64,000 nt of DNA, from the NCBI RefSeq assembly GCF_000585355.1, contig NZ_KK073873.1:398703-462702 (forward strand), in the 5' to 3' direction. How positions within the stretch are numbered: position 1 is the first letter of the stretch; every line of letters begins with the position of its first letter. This document shows positions 35,134 to 44,518 of the stretch, in pieces. Under the pieces are notes generated by a model. That model did no database searches. It saw only the letters and a list, made by a program, of their open reading frames with translations, and was not told the origin of the DNA. The stretch is from Xylanibacter oryzae DSM 17970 (GTDB lineage: Bacteria > Bacteroidota > Bacteroidia > Bacteroidales > Bacteroidaceae). The translations under genes were made by a program, and so were the position numbers.

Positions 35134-35563
35134 AATTTATTTTGTTTGAACTGCAAAAATAAACATAATAAACCAGAAACAGACAAAGATTTTAAGTTCT
35201 CTGTCTGTTATTTTAAATTATCTGATATTTTAAATTCTAATATTCAAATGGAGTCACTGGATATCCGTTGTTATCATGCATATTGTATTTGATTTAATCG
35301 TATAATGTTTATGATTAAAAACTGTATTGATAGTTCTTCCATGCATAGAATACCCTCACATGGATACAGATCTATTATTTTGTATAACCATTTCGTTATC
35401 AAAAAGTTACAGTTCTTGTATGGCCTGAAAAACTTGATGCAAACATAACATGATAATATAGATAATTTTCTTCATTTTATTAGAATATTATTGTAATATT
35501 AAATCAAAAGATAAAGGAAATGATAGTCCTATGTTTCGGATACTTTGTTGTATATATCAAATA
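35134..35563. other. Intergenic region, no gene seen
   Basis: About 430 AT-rich bases upstream of the ABM gene and downstream of the lipoprotein gene terminator. No credible ORF, tRNA or repeat. Confidence 0.4.
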
Positions 35564-35592
35564 ATAAGGCAGACCTGAGAAGTCTGCCTTAT
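35564..35592 (-). terminator. Terminator of the lipoprotein gene
   Basis: Eleven-base arms ATAAGGCAGAC (35564-35574) and GTCTGCCTTAT (35582-35592), starting 8 bases after the stop of the minus-strand gene at 35600. Confidence 0.75.
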
Positions 35593-35599
35593 ATTGTTA

Positions 35600-36094
35600 C
35601 TATTTATTAGTAGATGTTGAATCAGGAATAGTTTTAGTACTAGTGGGAGCATATACAGCTGGTGCTTTCTTTGCATGCCAGTCTGACCAGTTGACCGTCT
35701 TTGTCAAACTGAATTTATACCCATTCATATATCCTTCGAAGTAATTACTATTAAACCTATAATCTGTTATAGCAACATTTCTGAAATCATTTAAATTGTC
35801 GTAATATATATAGATTGTATTGTTTCTTACTTCCCAATTGAAAGTGGAATAATAAGAATTATTCGGATCAACTGGGTCCTGATCATATTCATCACCGCTT
35901 CCACTAGTAGCATAATCTCCATAGAATCTTATTTCAGTGTCGTAATAACCAGTATAGGAGTTGTTTCCCTCTATTTGACCTCTCCATATTCCCAATAAAG
36001 CATCTGCTTCATCTGCATCTCTATCACATGATGTAAATGTCATAACTGTAATGGTAATAATTATAAGTGATAATAAACTAGAAAATCTTTTCAT
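35600..36094 (-). CDS. Putative lipoprotein with lipocalin-like beta domain
   Basis: 164 residues. Lipoprotein signal (IIITITVMTFTSC, Cys23) followed by ALLGIWRGQIEGN and a series of short beta strands rich in Tyr and Asn, like the lipocalin-like or META-like small lipoproteins common in Bacteroidetes. A Ser/Thr/Pro-rich tail ends the protein. Function unknown. A TATTTTTG box lies upstream on the minus strand (36131-36138), and three TTCCCTA units sit 29-57 bases further up. Confidence 0.75.
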   Translation of the reverse strand: MKRFSSLLSLIIITITVMTFTSCDRDADEADALLGIWRGQIEGNNSYTGYYDTEIRFYGDYATSGSGDEYDQDPVDPNNSYYSTFNWEVRNNTIYIYYDNLNDFRNVAITDYRFNSNYFEGYMNGYKFSLTKTVNWSDWHAKKAPAVYAPTSTKTIPDSTSTNK

Positions 36095-36166
36095 AATAAT
36101 AAAATTTTAAACGTTAATTAATTATTCTGCAAAAATACAATAAAAATGATGTCGTTACAAGCGTAT

Positions 36167-36195
36167 TTCCCTAAAATAGCCTAGGGAATTCCCTA
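36167..36195. promoter_or_regulatory. Three TTCCCTA units between divergent genes
   Basis: TTCCCTA (36167-36173), its inverse TAGGGAA (36182-36188) and TTCCCTA again (36189-36195), within the 284-base divergent region between the lipoprotein gene and the inositol-lipid operon. Position relative to the lipoprotein promoter suits an activator or repressor. Confidence 0.4.
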
Positions 36196-36378
36196 AATCA
36201 CCAATATTGTAAAGAAGTAGGTGTAAAATGTTCTATTTGTCTTTATTTATGTAATATATTGCATGAACTAAATATAAATATTTCAACAAAAAACTAAATA
36301 AATGAAAATAGTTTCGTTGTCTGTTAATAATATTTTATATTTGCATTGCTATAAAGAGAAACGTCATAAAAACGATAC

Positions 36379-37314
36379 ATGAGCAAATTTAATGAATTAC
36401 TTAAGGCTTCATTTAAGTCAAACGATACAGAAGAATGGTTGGATATGCATTTTACTAGACCAATAGGTTTGGTATTTGCTCTTATATGGAAACGTTTGGG
36501 CGTTCATCCTAATGTAATAACTGTTATTTCTATTTTTTTAGGCATAGCTGCTGGATACATGTTTTATTTCACGGATTTGCAGCATAATATACTAGGTGTT
36601 GTATTACTTATGTTCGCTAATTTTTGCGATAGTACAGATGGGCAATTGGCAAGGCTTACAGGACAAAAAACGCTTGTAGGCAGAGTGCTTGATGGATTTT
36701 CTGGAGATGTGTGGTTTTTTGCTATATATGTGGCAATCTCACTAAGATTAGAATTTCAGATAATCCCTGGTACAGATATACATTGGGGCATATGGATATG
36801 GGTACTTGTATTCCTTTCAGGATTTATGAGCCATTCACCTCAGAGTTCATTAGCAGATTATTACAGACAGATACATCTGTATTTCTTAAAAGGGAAAGAA
36901 GGAAGTGAACTCGATAACTATGCTCAGCAACGAGCAATATACGAATCTCTTCCTAAAAAAGGTTCAATATTAGCCCGTATTTTTTATAAGAATTATGCGA
37001 ACTATTGTAAAAGTCAGGAGAAAAGAACTCCACAATTCCAAAGGTTGAACGCAAAGATTATGCAGGCATATCCTAATCCAGAAGATATTCCTTCTGATAT
37101 AAAAGAAAAATTTCTTTTAGGTAGCAGGCCTTTGATGATGTATACTAATATACTTACATTTAATATAAGAGCAATATGTATTTATATAACATGTTTGCTA
37201 AATTGTCCATGGATATATTTAATTATTGAAATTACTTTGCTAAATATTATATATATATATATGCACAAAAAACATGAGAGTCTTTGCAGAGAACTATTAA
37301 AATTAGAATTTTAA
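36379..37314 (+). CDS. CDP-alcohol phosphatidyltransferase, probable phosphatidylinositol-phosphate synthase
   Basis: 311 residues with several membrane helices. The CDP-alcohol motif D84-x2-D87-G-x2-A-R-x8-G-x3-D105 is complete, but the last aspartate is D110, one residue further than the usual x3 spacing (LDGFSGD). It is followed by a HAD phosphatase and inositol-3-phosphate synthase, so the alcohol is most likely inositol 3-phosphate joined to CDP-diacylglycerol. This matches the inositol-lipid cluster known from Bacteroides thetaiotaomicron. A TATATTTG-like promoter precedes the gene. Confidence 0.85.
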   Translation: MSKFNELLKASFKSNDTEEWLDMHFTRPIGLVFALIWKRLGVHPNVITVISIFLGIAAGYMFYFTDLQHNILGVVLLMFANFCDSTDGQLARLTGQKTLVGRVLDGFSGDVWFFAIYVAISLRLEFQIIPGTDIHWGIWIWVLVFLSGFMSHSPQSSLADYYRQIHLYFLKGKEGSELDNYAQQRAIYESLPKKGSILARIFYKNYANYCKSQEKRTPQFQRLNAKIMQAYPNPEDIPSDIKEKFLLGSRPLMMYTNILTFNIRAICIYITCLLNCPWIYLIIEITLLNIIYIYMHKKHESLCRELLKLEF

Positions 37315-37322
37315 GAAATACA

Positions 37323-38051
37323 ATGATAAAAGGATTGATATTCGATTACGGTGGTACACTTGATACTGCCGGATGTCATTGGGGGCAGATGCTATGGCAC
37401 GCTTACGAGCGCAATAATGTACCTGTGTCTGAACAGAATTTTAGGGATGCTTACGTATACGGTGAACAAACTTTAGGGAATGGCCATATAGTCAAGTCTG
37501 ATTTCACTTTCCATAAGACTCTTGATGCTAAAATACGTCTAGAGATGGAATGGCTACTTATGAATAATAAATGGGTGGCTGATGAAGATACATTCAGAAA
37601 TAAGCATGATGTCGTATTAGATGACTTATATAGTAAAGTTGTTGATATAACTAATAAGAATGCTGAGATTCTTAAAGAACTTAATGAACATTATAAAATG
37701 GTACTTGTAAGTAATTTTTACGGCAATATCAAAGAGGTCCTTAAAGAATTTCATCTAGATGGATTTTTTAGTAACGTAATAGAGTCGGCTGTCGTTGGAA
37801 TACGAAAGCCCGATCATCGTATTTTTTCGTTAGGTGTTAACGCCCTCGGTCTTAAACCAGAAGAAACTGTTGTAATAGGTGACAGTTTCTATAAGGATAT
37901 ACAACCGGCTATAAAGGCTGGTTGCCATTCTGTTTGGCTTAAAGGCGAAGGCTGGACTGAAAAAGAATATGATGAAAGTATCCCTGATAGTGTAATATAT
38001 GATTTAAAGCAATTAAATAATAGCATAAGTCAACTTAACAATATAAAATAA
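37323..38051 (+). CDS. HAD-family phosphatase, probable phosphatidylinositol-phosphate phosphatase
   Basis: 242 residues from the Met at 37323 (MIKGLIFDYGGTLD). Motif I FDYGGTLD, motif II LVSNF, motif III lysine in GIRKPDHRIF and motif IV GDSFYKDI are present; the cap is helical. The nucleophile motif DYGGT has Gly where most have Asp-Gly (D-x-D-G/D-x-Y-G-G-T), a variant seen in HAD phosphatases of this branch. Sandwiched between the synthase and MIPS genes, it probably removes the phosphate from phosphatidylinositol phosphate, or from inositol phosphate. Confidence 0.8.
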   Translation: MIKGLIFDYGGTLDTAGCHWGQMLWHAYERNNVPVSEQNFRDAYVYGEQTLGNGHIVKSDFTFHKTLDAKIRLEMEWLLMNNKWVADEDTFRNKHDVVLDDLYSKVVDITNKNAEILKELNEHYKMVLVSNFYGNIKEVLKEFHLDGFFSNVIESAVVGIRKPDHRIFSLGVNALGLKPEETVVIGDSFYKDIQPAIKAGCHSVWLKGEGWTEKEYDESIPDSVIYDLKQLNNSISQLNNIK

Positions 38052-38058
38052 AACAAAA

Positions 38059-39360
38059 ATGAAAGAAACTAGTGTAAAGCCAGCAGAAGGCAAATTAGGT
38101 ATTATGTGTGTCGGTCTTGGTGCCGTCACTTCTACCTTTATCACAGGAACCTTAATGATCAGAAAAGGTCTGGGAAAGCCAGTTGGCTCAATGACTCAGA
38201 TGGACAAAATGCGTGTAGGCAGAGGTGCTAACGCGCAGTACAAACATTATGGAGAAATTGTTCCACTTGCTAATCTTGATGATATCGTATTCGGAGCATG
38301 GGATATATTCCCGGAGAATGCCTTTGAAAGTGCAATGCATGCTGAGGTTCTTAAAGACCGCGACATTTATCCAGTAAAGGAAGAACTGGAGGCCATCAAA
38401 CCATTTAAAGCCGTATTTGATCCTGAATATGTAAAGAGACTTAATGGAACTTGGATTAAAAATGGTAAAAACCGTTGGGATCTTATGGAACAGGTTCGTA
38501 AGGATATTCGCGAATTCAAAAAAGCAAATAACTGTTCACGTATCGTTGTTATTTGGGCTGCATCGACAGAAATCTATGTACCTCGTAACAAAAAAGTACA
38601 TGATGATCTTACAGCATTAGAAACTGCTATGAAGTCTGATGACAAAACAGATATAGCACCATCAATGTGTTATGCTTATGCTGCATTGTCAGAAGGTGCA
38701 CCATTCATTATGGGAGCTCCTAATACATGCGTAGACATACCAGCAATGTGGCAACTAGCAGAGAAAACGAAGATGCCTATTGCCGGTAAAGACTTCAAGA
38801 CTGGACAGACTCTTATGAAAACAGTTTTAGCTCCTGCATTCCGTACAAGATGTCTTGGAGTAAGTGGCTGGTTCTCAACTAATATTTTAGGAAACCGTGA
38901 TGGAGAAGTCCTTGATTGTCCTGAAAACTTCAAAACAAAGGAAGTTTCAAAACTTTCTGTAATAAATACGATCCTTAAGGATGACGAGATGCCAGATCTT
39001 TATAGTAATATTTTCCATAAAGTGCGTATCAATTATTATCCGCCTCGCAATGACGATAAGGAAGGTTGGGATAATATAGACATATTTGGATGGATGGGCT
39101 ACCCTATGCAGATTAAGGTAGATTTCCTATGCAAAGACTCTATTCTTGCAGCACCATTGTTGCTAGATCTTACATTGCTTTGTGATCTTGCCGTACGTGC
39201 AGGAAAATGGGGCATACAGACATGGTTGTCATTCTTCCTTAAGAGTCCGATGCACGATGATGAAAATTTACCGGTGCACGACTTATTCAAGCAGTACTCT
39301 ATCTTGAAGAACGCAATCCGCGAAATGGGCGGTTACGAAGCAGATGAAGAAATCGATTAA
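38059..39360 (+). CDS. ino1: Inositol-3-phosphate synthase (MIPS)
   Basis: 433 residues, NAD-binding GIMCVGLGAVTST at the N-terminus, IVVIWAASTEIYVP, the active-site region GKDFKTGQTLMKT and NILGNRDGEVL, as in myo-inositol-1-phosphate synthases. It converts glucose 6-phosphate to inositol 3-phosphate, the head-group precursor for the synthase two genes upstream. Spacing of 7 bases to the HAD gene and a 17-base overlap with the outer-membrane gene downstream mark a tight operon. Confidence 0.95.
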   Translation: MKETSVKPAEGKLGIMCVGLGAVTSTFITGTLMIRKGLGKPVGSMTQMDKMRVGRGANAQYKHYGEIVPLANLDDIVFGAWDIFPENAFESAMHAEVLKDRDIYPVKEELEAIKPFKAVFDPEYVKRLNGTWIKNGKNRWDLMEQVRKDIREFKKANNCSRIVVIWAASTEIYVPRNKKVHDDLTALETAMKSDDKTDIAPSMCYAYAALSEGAPFIMGAPNTCVDIPAMWQLAEKTKMPIAGKDFKTGQTLMKTVLAPAFRTRCLGVSGWFSTNILGNRDGEVLDCPENFKTKEVSKLSVINTILKDDEMPDLYSNIFHKVRINYYPPRNDDKEGWDNIDIFGWMGYPMQIKVDFLCKDSILAAPLLLDLTLLCDLAVRAGKWGIQTWLSFFLKSPMHDDENLPVHDLFKQYSILKNAIREMGGYEADEEID

Positions 39361-41911
39361 GACCTTATTTATAATACTCCTGTTATCAGCGCTGGCCACA
39401 AAGGTCAGCGCACAGGTAACAGGAGTAATTATTGATGCTGTTACAGGCGACAGCATTCCATATGCCAGCGCATCTTACAAAGGCAATCATATTGCTGTAT
39501 CAAGCAATGGATCTGGCAGATACTCCGTGGAGCGACACGAAGGATGGTATCTTACATTTAGTGCGGTAGGCTATCAGCCGCAGCGTATATTGATAAACGG
39601 AAATACTTCTAATAGTTTGAATGTCAAGTTGAAACCTGACACAAGAAAACTGAGTGAAGTGGTAGTGAAAGCTAAGCGCAAAAGGTACAGCCGTAAAGAG
39701 AATCCGGCGGTAGAGCTTATGCGGCGTGTTATAGCCGCTAAGATGCGTACTAATCTAGAAAATCATGACTATTACCAATATAATAAATATCAAAAAATAA
39801 CACTGGCAGTAAACGATATAACGCCAGCACAACTTGATAGTGGCAAGTTTAAAAATAAAAAATGGCTTGTAAATCAGGTTGAGGTTTGTCCTTATAACAA
39901 CAAACTTATTTTGCCTATTTCTGTTGATGAGACAGTAACGCAGAATATATTCCGTAAAAATCCGAAAACCGCAAAAACAATAGTAATGGGGCAGAATAGC
40001 TCTGGAATTAATCAATTTCTTGAGACTGGAGATATTATTAATGTTACACTAAAGGATGTCTTTACGGATGTTAATATATATGACGATCAAGTGCGTCTGT
40101 TGCAATATCCGTTTACTAGTCCTATAGGTAAAAATGCTATAGCTTTCTATAGGTATTATATAGTAGATACTGTTTTTGTTAACAGGGAAAAATGTTATCA
40201 TCTTGAGTTTCTTCCAAATAATCAGCAGGACTTTGGATTTCGTGGAGAACTTTACATCCTTGCAGATTCTACACTGCATGTGAAAAAATGCAATCTTACT
40301 ATACCGAAACGTAGTGATGTAAATTTCGTTGAAAATCTTCAGATACAGCAGGAATACACTAAACTTGATGATGGTGAGTGGGTACTTTCAACTGATGATA
40401 TGCTAGTAGAAATGAAACTGGCCAAATTTCTGAGTAAGGTCGCTGTTATAAGAACGACTCGACTTAGTGATTATGCTTTTGATGCCTTGCCTGATAAAAT
40501 ATTCAAAGGCAAAGCTAAAGAGCGTAAAGAAGCCGATGCTATGATGAAGGATGAGGCTTTCTGGAAACAATATAGAACAGTCTCGCTTACTAAGAGCGAA
40601 AGTGATATGGACGCATTTATACATCATATAGAACAGATAAAGGGCTTTAAATATATTCTTTTTGGAGCGAAAGCTCTTGTTGAGAATTTTGTTGAGACTG
40701 GGGATGAAAAACACCCTAGTAAAGTTGACATTGGACCAATAAATACAATGGTAACAAAGAACTTTATAGACGGTTGGCGTACGCGTGTAAGTGCTCAAAC
40801 TACTGCAAATCTAGACAAGCATTTATTCTTTTCCGGATATTATGCTCACGGCTGGGATAGTAATAAAAATTATTATAAAGGCGACGTAACATATTCATTT
40901 AATAAGAAAGATTATTTGCCAAGGGAATTTCCTAAGCGTACATTGTCCTTTACATCAACCTATGATGTCTGTTCACCGTCAGATAAGTTTGTGAATACGG
41001 ATAAAGATAATGTTTTTACTGCGTTCAAGTGGGCTACTGTTGATAAAATGATGTTTTACAATAGTCAGGAGTTAAGTTTTGAGCGTGAGGAAGATTGGGG
41101 ATTGAAAACTTCTGTTAGTTTGAAAACAGAGAAAGATGAAGCTTGTGGAAGTATGTTTTTTACTCCGCTTTCAGAAATGAATTATAATGATGCGCGTCCT
41201 AATCATAGTATTCGTACGACAGAAGCTAGTTTCGAGATACTTTTTGCTCCAGGTCAGACATTCATTAATACGAAACAGCGAAGGCTTCCTATAAATCTTG
41301 ATGCTCCAGTGTATACAATAAGTCATACTATTGGTTTTAAGGGTATATTAGGAGGTGATTATAGATACAACTTCACAGAGGCTAGTATTTACAAACGTTT
41401 CTGGATGAACAGTTGGGGTAAAATAGACTGCCATTTACGCGGTGGAATAGAGTGGAATAAAGTTCCATATCCATTGTTGATAATGCCGGCAGCAAATCTT
41501 TCATATATAATAGAAGATGAAACATTCAATCTTATTAATAATATGGAATTTTTAAATGACCGCTATGCTAGTCTTGATGTTTCGTGGGACCTCAACGGTA
41601 AGATATTCAACCGCATTCCGTTGCTGAAAAAGCTGAAATGGCGTGAATATCTTGGCGTTAAATGTCTTTGGGGATCGCTGAGCGATAAAAATAATCCAGA
41701 ACTTGCTCAAAATAAAGGTGAAAACCAATTAATGGCATTCCCTGAAGGTTGTTATGTAATGGATAATAATCGCCCATATGTAGAATTAGTAGCCGGAGTA
41801 CATAATATATTTAAGATAATGCATGTGGAATATGTACGTAGACTAAATTACCTTAATTTACCTACAGCCCACAAGCAAGGCATACGCTTTATGTTCAGGC
41901 TTACATTTTAA
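39344..41911 (+). CDS. DUF5686/carboxypeptidase-regulatory-like outer-membrane protein
   Basis: 855 residues. Signal peptide (LFIILLLSALATKVSAQ), a carboxypeptidase-like regulatory domain (VTGVIIDAVTGDSIPYASAS ... LSEVVVKAKRKRY), then the DUF5686 body with long Tyr-rich beta strands ending in FMFRLTF, consistent with an outer-membrane barrel. Its start lies inside the MIPS gene (17-base overlap), so it is coupled to inositol-lipid synthesis; a part in moving or using these lipids in the outer membrane is a guess. The end overlaps the converging cold-shock gene by 4 bases. Confidence 0.85.
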   Translation: MKKSIKTLFIILLLSALATKVSAQVTGVIIDAVTGDSIPYASASYKGNHIAVSSNGSGRYSVERHEGWYLTFSAVGYQPQRILINGNTSNSLNVKLKPDTRKLSEVVVKAKRKRYSRKENPAVELMRRVIAAKMRTNLENHDYYQYNKYQKITLAVNDITPAQLDSGKFKNKKWLVNQVEVCPYNNKLILPISVDETVTQNIFRKNPKTAKTIVMGQNSSGINQFLETGDIINVTLKDVFTDVNIYDDQVRLLQYPFTSPIGKNAIAFYRYYIVDTVFVNREKCYHLEFLPNNQQDFGFRGELYILADSTLHVKKCNLTIPKRSDVNFVENLQIQQEYTKLDDGEWVLSTDDMLVEMKLAKFLSKVAVIRTTRLSDYAFDALPDKIFKGKAKERKEADAMMKDEAFWKQYRTVSLTKSESDMDAFIHHIEQIKGFKYILFGAKALVENFVETGDEKHPSKVDIGPINTMVTKNFIDGWRTRVSAQTTANLDKHLFFSGYYAHGWDSNKNYYKGDVTYSFNKKDYLPREFPKRTLSFTSTYDVCSPSDKFVNTDKDNVFTAFKWATVDKMMFYNSQELSFEREEDWGLKTSVSLKTEKDEACGSMFFTPLSEMNYNDARPNHSIRTTEASFEILFAPGQTFINTKQRRLPINLDAPVYTISHTIGFKGILGGDYRYNFTEASIYKRFWMNSWGKIDCHLRGGIEWNKVPYPLLIMPAANLSYIIEDETFNLINNMEFLNDRYASLDVSWDLNGKIFNRIPLLKKLKWREYLGVKCLWGSLSDKNNPELAQNKGENQLMAFPEGCYVMDNNRPYVELVAGVHNIFKIMHVEYVRRLNYLNLPTAHKQGIRFMFRLTF

Positions 41912-42348
41912 TCCTTTATTATGCTGATATTTACAGCACTAGTGCCCCTTTGGTCTTGTTCAGTGAAGAATGATACTTTGTCTCCTTCCTGAATAATATC
42001 AGGGGCATTGGATATATGGAAAAAATACTTATTGGGACTTTGTGAATCGCGTATAAATCCGAAGCCTTTGTTTGAACTGAAATATTCGACAATTCCAGTC
42101 TGTGCTACTATCTCTACCTCTTCTTGTTTCGGAGTAGATACAGCGATCTGTGTGACATCGACCTCTTCTGCTGGTTGATCTACTGGCGATGAATGTAACA
42201 CGCCATATTCATCGGCGTATGCTATCATATCATTAAATGAACTAGTACCTTGACTTAGTCGCTCTTCTTTGCGTTTCTGTTTGTCAAGGCGTTTTTCGTG
42301 TTTTGCTTTTTCTCTGTCTCTTTTGTTTGATGTAATTCTTTTTGCCAT
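41908..42348 (-). CDS. Cold-shock-domain protein with basic N-terminal extension
   Basis: 146 residues. Residues 1-32 are almost entirely Lys/Arg/Glu-rich (MAKRITSNKRDREKAK), 33-80 a linker and 82-146 a cold-shock domain with RNP1 KGFGFI and RNP2-like KYFFHIS. It should bind RNA as a chaperone. It follows the DEAD-box helicase gene by 18 bases, so the two are made together; helicase plus CSD is a sensible cold-adaptation or RNA-remodelling pair. Confidence 0.9.
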   Translation of the reverse strand: MAKRITSNKRDREKAKHEKRLDKQKRKEERLSQGTSSFNDMIAYADEYGVLHSSPVDQPAEEVDVTQIAVSTPKQEEVEIVAQTGIVEYFSSNKGFGFIRDSQSPNKYFFHISNAPDIIQEGDKVSFFTEQDQRGTSAVNISIIKD

Positions 42349-42366
42349 TTATATATATTTATAATG

Positions 42367-43500
42367 TTATGCAGGTATATCTACTTTTTCAATTTTCTTT
42401 CCGGTTAGCTTCTGTATACGTCTTATCATTGGAATTTCATCTTCTGAACAGAACGTGAAAGCGCAACCGGTATGACCTGCACGTCCTGTTCGTCCTATAC
42501 GGTGTACGTAAGTTTCAGGAATATCAGGCAGGTCGTAATTTACTACAACTCCAAGGTCTTGTATATCTATGCCGCGGGCTGCGATATCAGTAGCGATTAT
42601 AACGTTCTTCTTACCGCTCTTAAAGTCGTTTAGCGCGCGCTGACGAGCGTTTTGTGACTTGTTTCCGTGTATTGCATCACATGATATTTTTTGCTTGTTG
42701 AGTCTTTTTGCTATCTTATCAGCTCCATGCTTCGTGCGCGAGAAAATTAGAACGCGTTCTTCTTTTTCTTCATTTAGTAAATTTACAAGGGTATCTATCT
42801 TTTTTTCTTTTTCTACATAGCATACACGTTGTTTTATAGTATCTACGACTGATGATTCAGGAGTAACTTCCACCCGTATAGGGCTATGCAGCAATTTCTT
42901 TGATATAGTTGCAATTTCAGAAGGCATTGTTGCAGAAAAAAGCATTGTCTGCTTTTTTTGAGGCAACATAGGCAATATGCGACGGATGTCATGTATGAAA
43001 CCCATATCTAACATGCGGTCTGCTTCGTCAAGAACAAAATGCTGTATACCATTCAGAGTTATCAGACCTTGGCTGATGAGGTCTAGAAGACGACCTGGTG
43101 TTGCAGTAAGTATGTCTATGCCTTGGCGTAATTGCTTAACTTGCCCAGCCTGTTTCACTCCACCGAAAACTACAGTATGCTTTAAGTCAGTATATTTGCT
43201 GTAGTCTGTAAATGATTCCTCAATCTGTATAGCCAACTCACGTGTAGGAGTAAGAATGAGTGCGCGTATGGGTCTATTACTACCAGTCGACTTAGAAGAA
43301 ACATTATTCATCAGTTGCATAATAATAGGTATAGCAAATGCTGCCGTTTTTCCTGTACCTGTCTGTGCGATACCAAGAAGATCTTTGCCTATACTGGCAG
43401 ATGGAATAGCTTGTTGCTGAATAGGGGTAGGGGTCAAATATTCTTTTTCTTCAAGAGCCTTCAATACAGGCTCTGCAATATTTAATTCTTTAAATGTCAT
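42367..43500 (-). CDS. DEAD-box RNA helicase (RhlE/CshA-like)
   Basis: 377 residues from the Met at 43500 (MTFKELNIAEPVL); an in-frame upstream Met at 43557 adds only a low-complexity segment. All motifs are present: Q motif TPIQQQAIP, AQTGTGKT, PTRELA, DEAD, SAT, and HRIGRTGRAG. The C-terminus is short without an RNA-binding tail. It unwinds RNA, probably in ribosome assembly or cold growth. Upstream lies a leader of about 180 bases. Confidence 0.93.
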   Translation of the reverse strand: MTFKELNIAEPVLKALEEKEYLTPTPIQQQAIPSASIGKDLLGIAQTGTGKTAAFAIPIIMQLMNNVSSKSTGSNRPIRALILTPTRELAIQIEESFTDYSKYTDLKHTVVFGGVKQAGQVKQLRQGIDILTATPGRLLDLISQGLITLNGIQHFVLDEADRMLDMGFIHDIRRILPMLPQKKQTMLFSATMPSEIATISKKLLHSPIRVEVTPESSVVDTIKQRVCYVEKEKKIDTLVNLLNEEKEERVLIFSRTKHGADKIAKRLNKQKISCDAIHGNKSQNARQRALNDFKSGKKNVIIATDIAARGIDIQDLGVVVNYDLPDIPETYVHRIGRTGRAGHTGCAFTFCSEDEIPMIRRIQKLTGKKIEKVDIPA

Positions 43501-43697
43501 TGTTTTAATCTTTTTCTTTTTTGAAATGTATATATATACAATCACTATAATACGCATAATATACGTATAATAGATGTATAAATAATAAACAAAGAATCGA
43601 TAGTGATTTATCCTTGAGAGGTATAAAATCCGCCGGAGAAGATGCGGTTATGATTGGATGTCAATACTAACTCTGATGTTAATTGTTTGCAAAGGTA
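43501..43697 (-). promoter_or_regulatory. Promoter and long leader of the helicase/cold-shock operon
   Basis: A perfect TACCTTTG -7 box lies at 43690-43697 (minus strand), giving a start near 43683 and a leader of about 180 bases. The leader includes a GC-richer segment (ATAACCGCATCTTCTCCGGC on the minus strand). Cold-shock genes often carry such long leaders; no specific fold could be proved by eye. The rest of the gap to 43887 is AT-rich with no gene. Confidence 0.55.
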
Positions 43698-43887
43698 GTA
43701 ATAAAAATTGTAATATACTAATTTTTTTATATTTATATTCATAAATAGTATATTCTGTATCGCCTTAATATTCAATGGAATAAGGTTTCTAAAATAATTT
43801 ATTTAACCTTATTAATACTAATACAAGACCTCAAATTTGATTGCATATCGTTTATTTTTCATACCTTTGCTGCAAATAATATATATT

Positions 43888-44508
43888 ATGCTCGAAATAA
43901 TAAATGCTTCGTTAAAATTAGGTGGCAAGGAACTATTTAAAGGACTGACATTTAGCTTAAAAGAAGGTGACGTTGTATGTATAAGAGGTAATTCTGGTTG
44001 TGGTAAAACCACACTGCTAAAGGCAATTCTTGGATTTCTACCTTTAGATGAAGGGGTTATCAGTTGTAATGGTGAACCTATAAATGCAGATTCTGCAGAG
44101 GTCTTCCGTGGAATGATGACATATATACCCCAAGAGTTAGCTTTGCCAAGTGAAAATGTAGCTGATATGGTAAAATTGCCTTTTACGTTGAAGGCTAATA
44201 AGGAACGAAAATATTCTAAGTTAGATTTAATGAAAGAATGGGGCAAATTAAATTTATCGGAAGATTTATATGATAAGAAAGTTTCTCAACTAAGTGGTGG
44301 GCAACGCCAGAGGATAATGATCTCTGTAAGTGGAATGCTGGGAAAACTAATTATCTTGGCAGATGAACCAACTTCTGCTCTTGATGCAGAGACATCGACT
44401 CTTGTTGCTGATTATTTTCAATGTCTTGCAGCAAAAGGAGCTATAGTTGTAGCTGTCTCGCATGATAATAATTTTGCGAACAGATGCAATATGATTGTTA
44501 ATATATAA
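43888..44508 (+). CDS. fetA: ABC transporter ATP-binding protein, FetA/YbbL-like
   Basis: 206 residues from the Met at 43888 (MLEIINASLKL). Walker A GNSGCGKTT, Q loop TYIPQEL, signature LSGGQRQR, Walker B LIILADEPTSALD and H loop SHD are complete. It is paired with a FetB/YbbM-type permease 10 bases downstream; in E. coli FetAB exports iron and protects from peroxide. Metal export is the likely role here, by homology only. Confidence 0.85.
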   Translation: MLEIINASLKLGGKELFKGLTFSLKEGDVVCIRGNSGCGKTTLLKAILGFLPLDEGVISCNGEPINADSAEVFRGMMTYIPQELALPSENVADMVKLPFTLKANKERKYSKLDLMKEWGKLNLSEDLYDKKVSQLSGGQRQRIMISVSGMLGKLIILADEPTSALDAETSTLVADYFQCLAAKGAIVVAVSHDNNFANRCNMIVNI

Positions 44509-44518
44509 AGAATATAAT

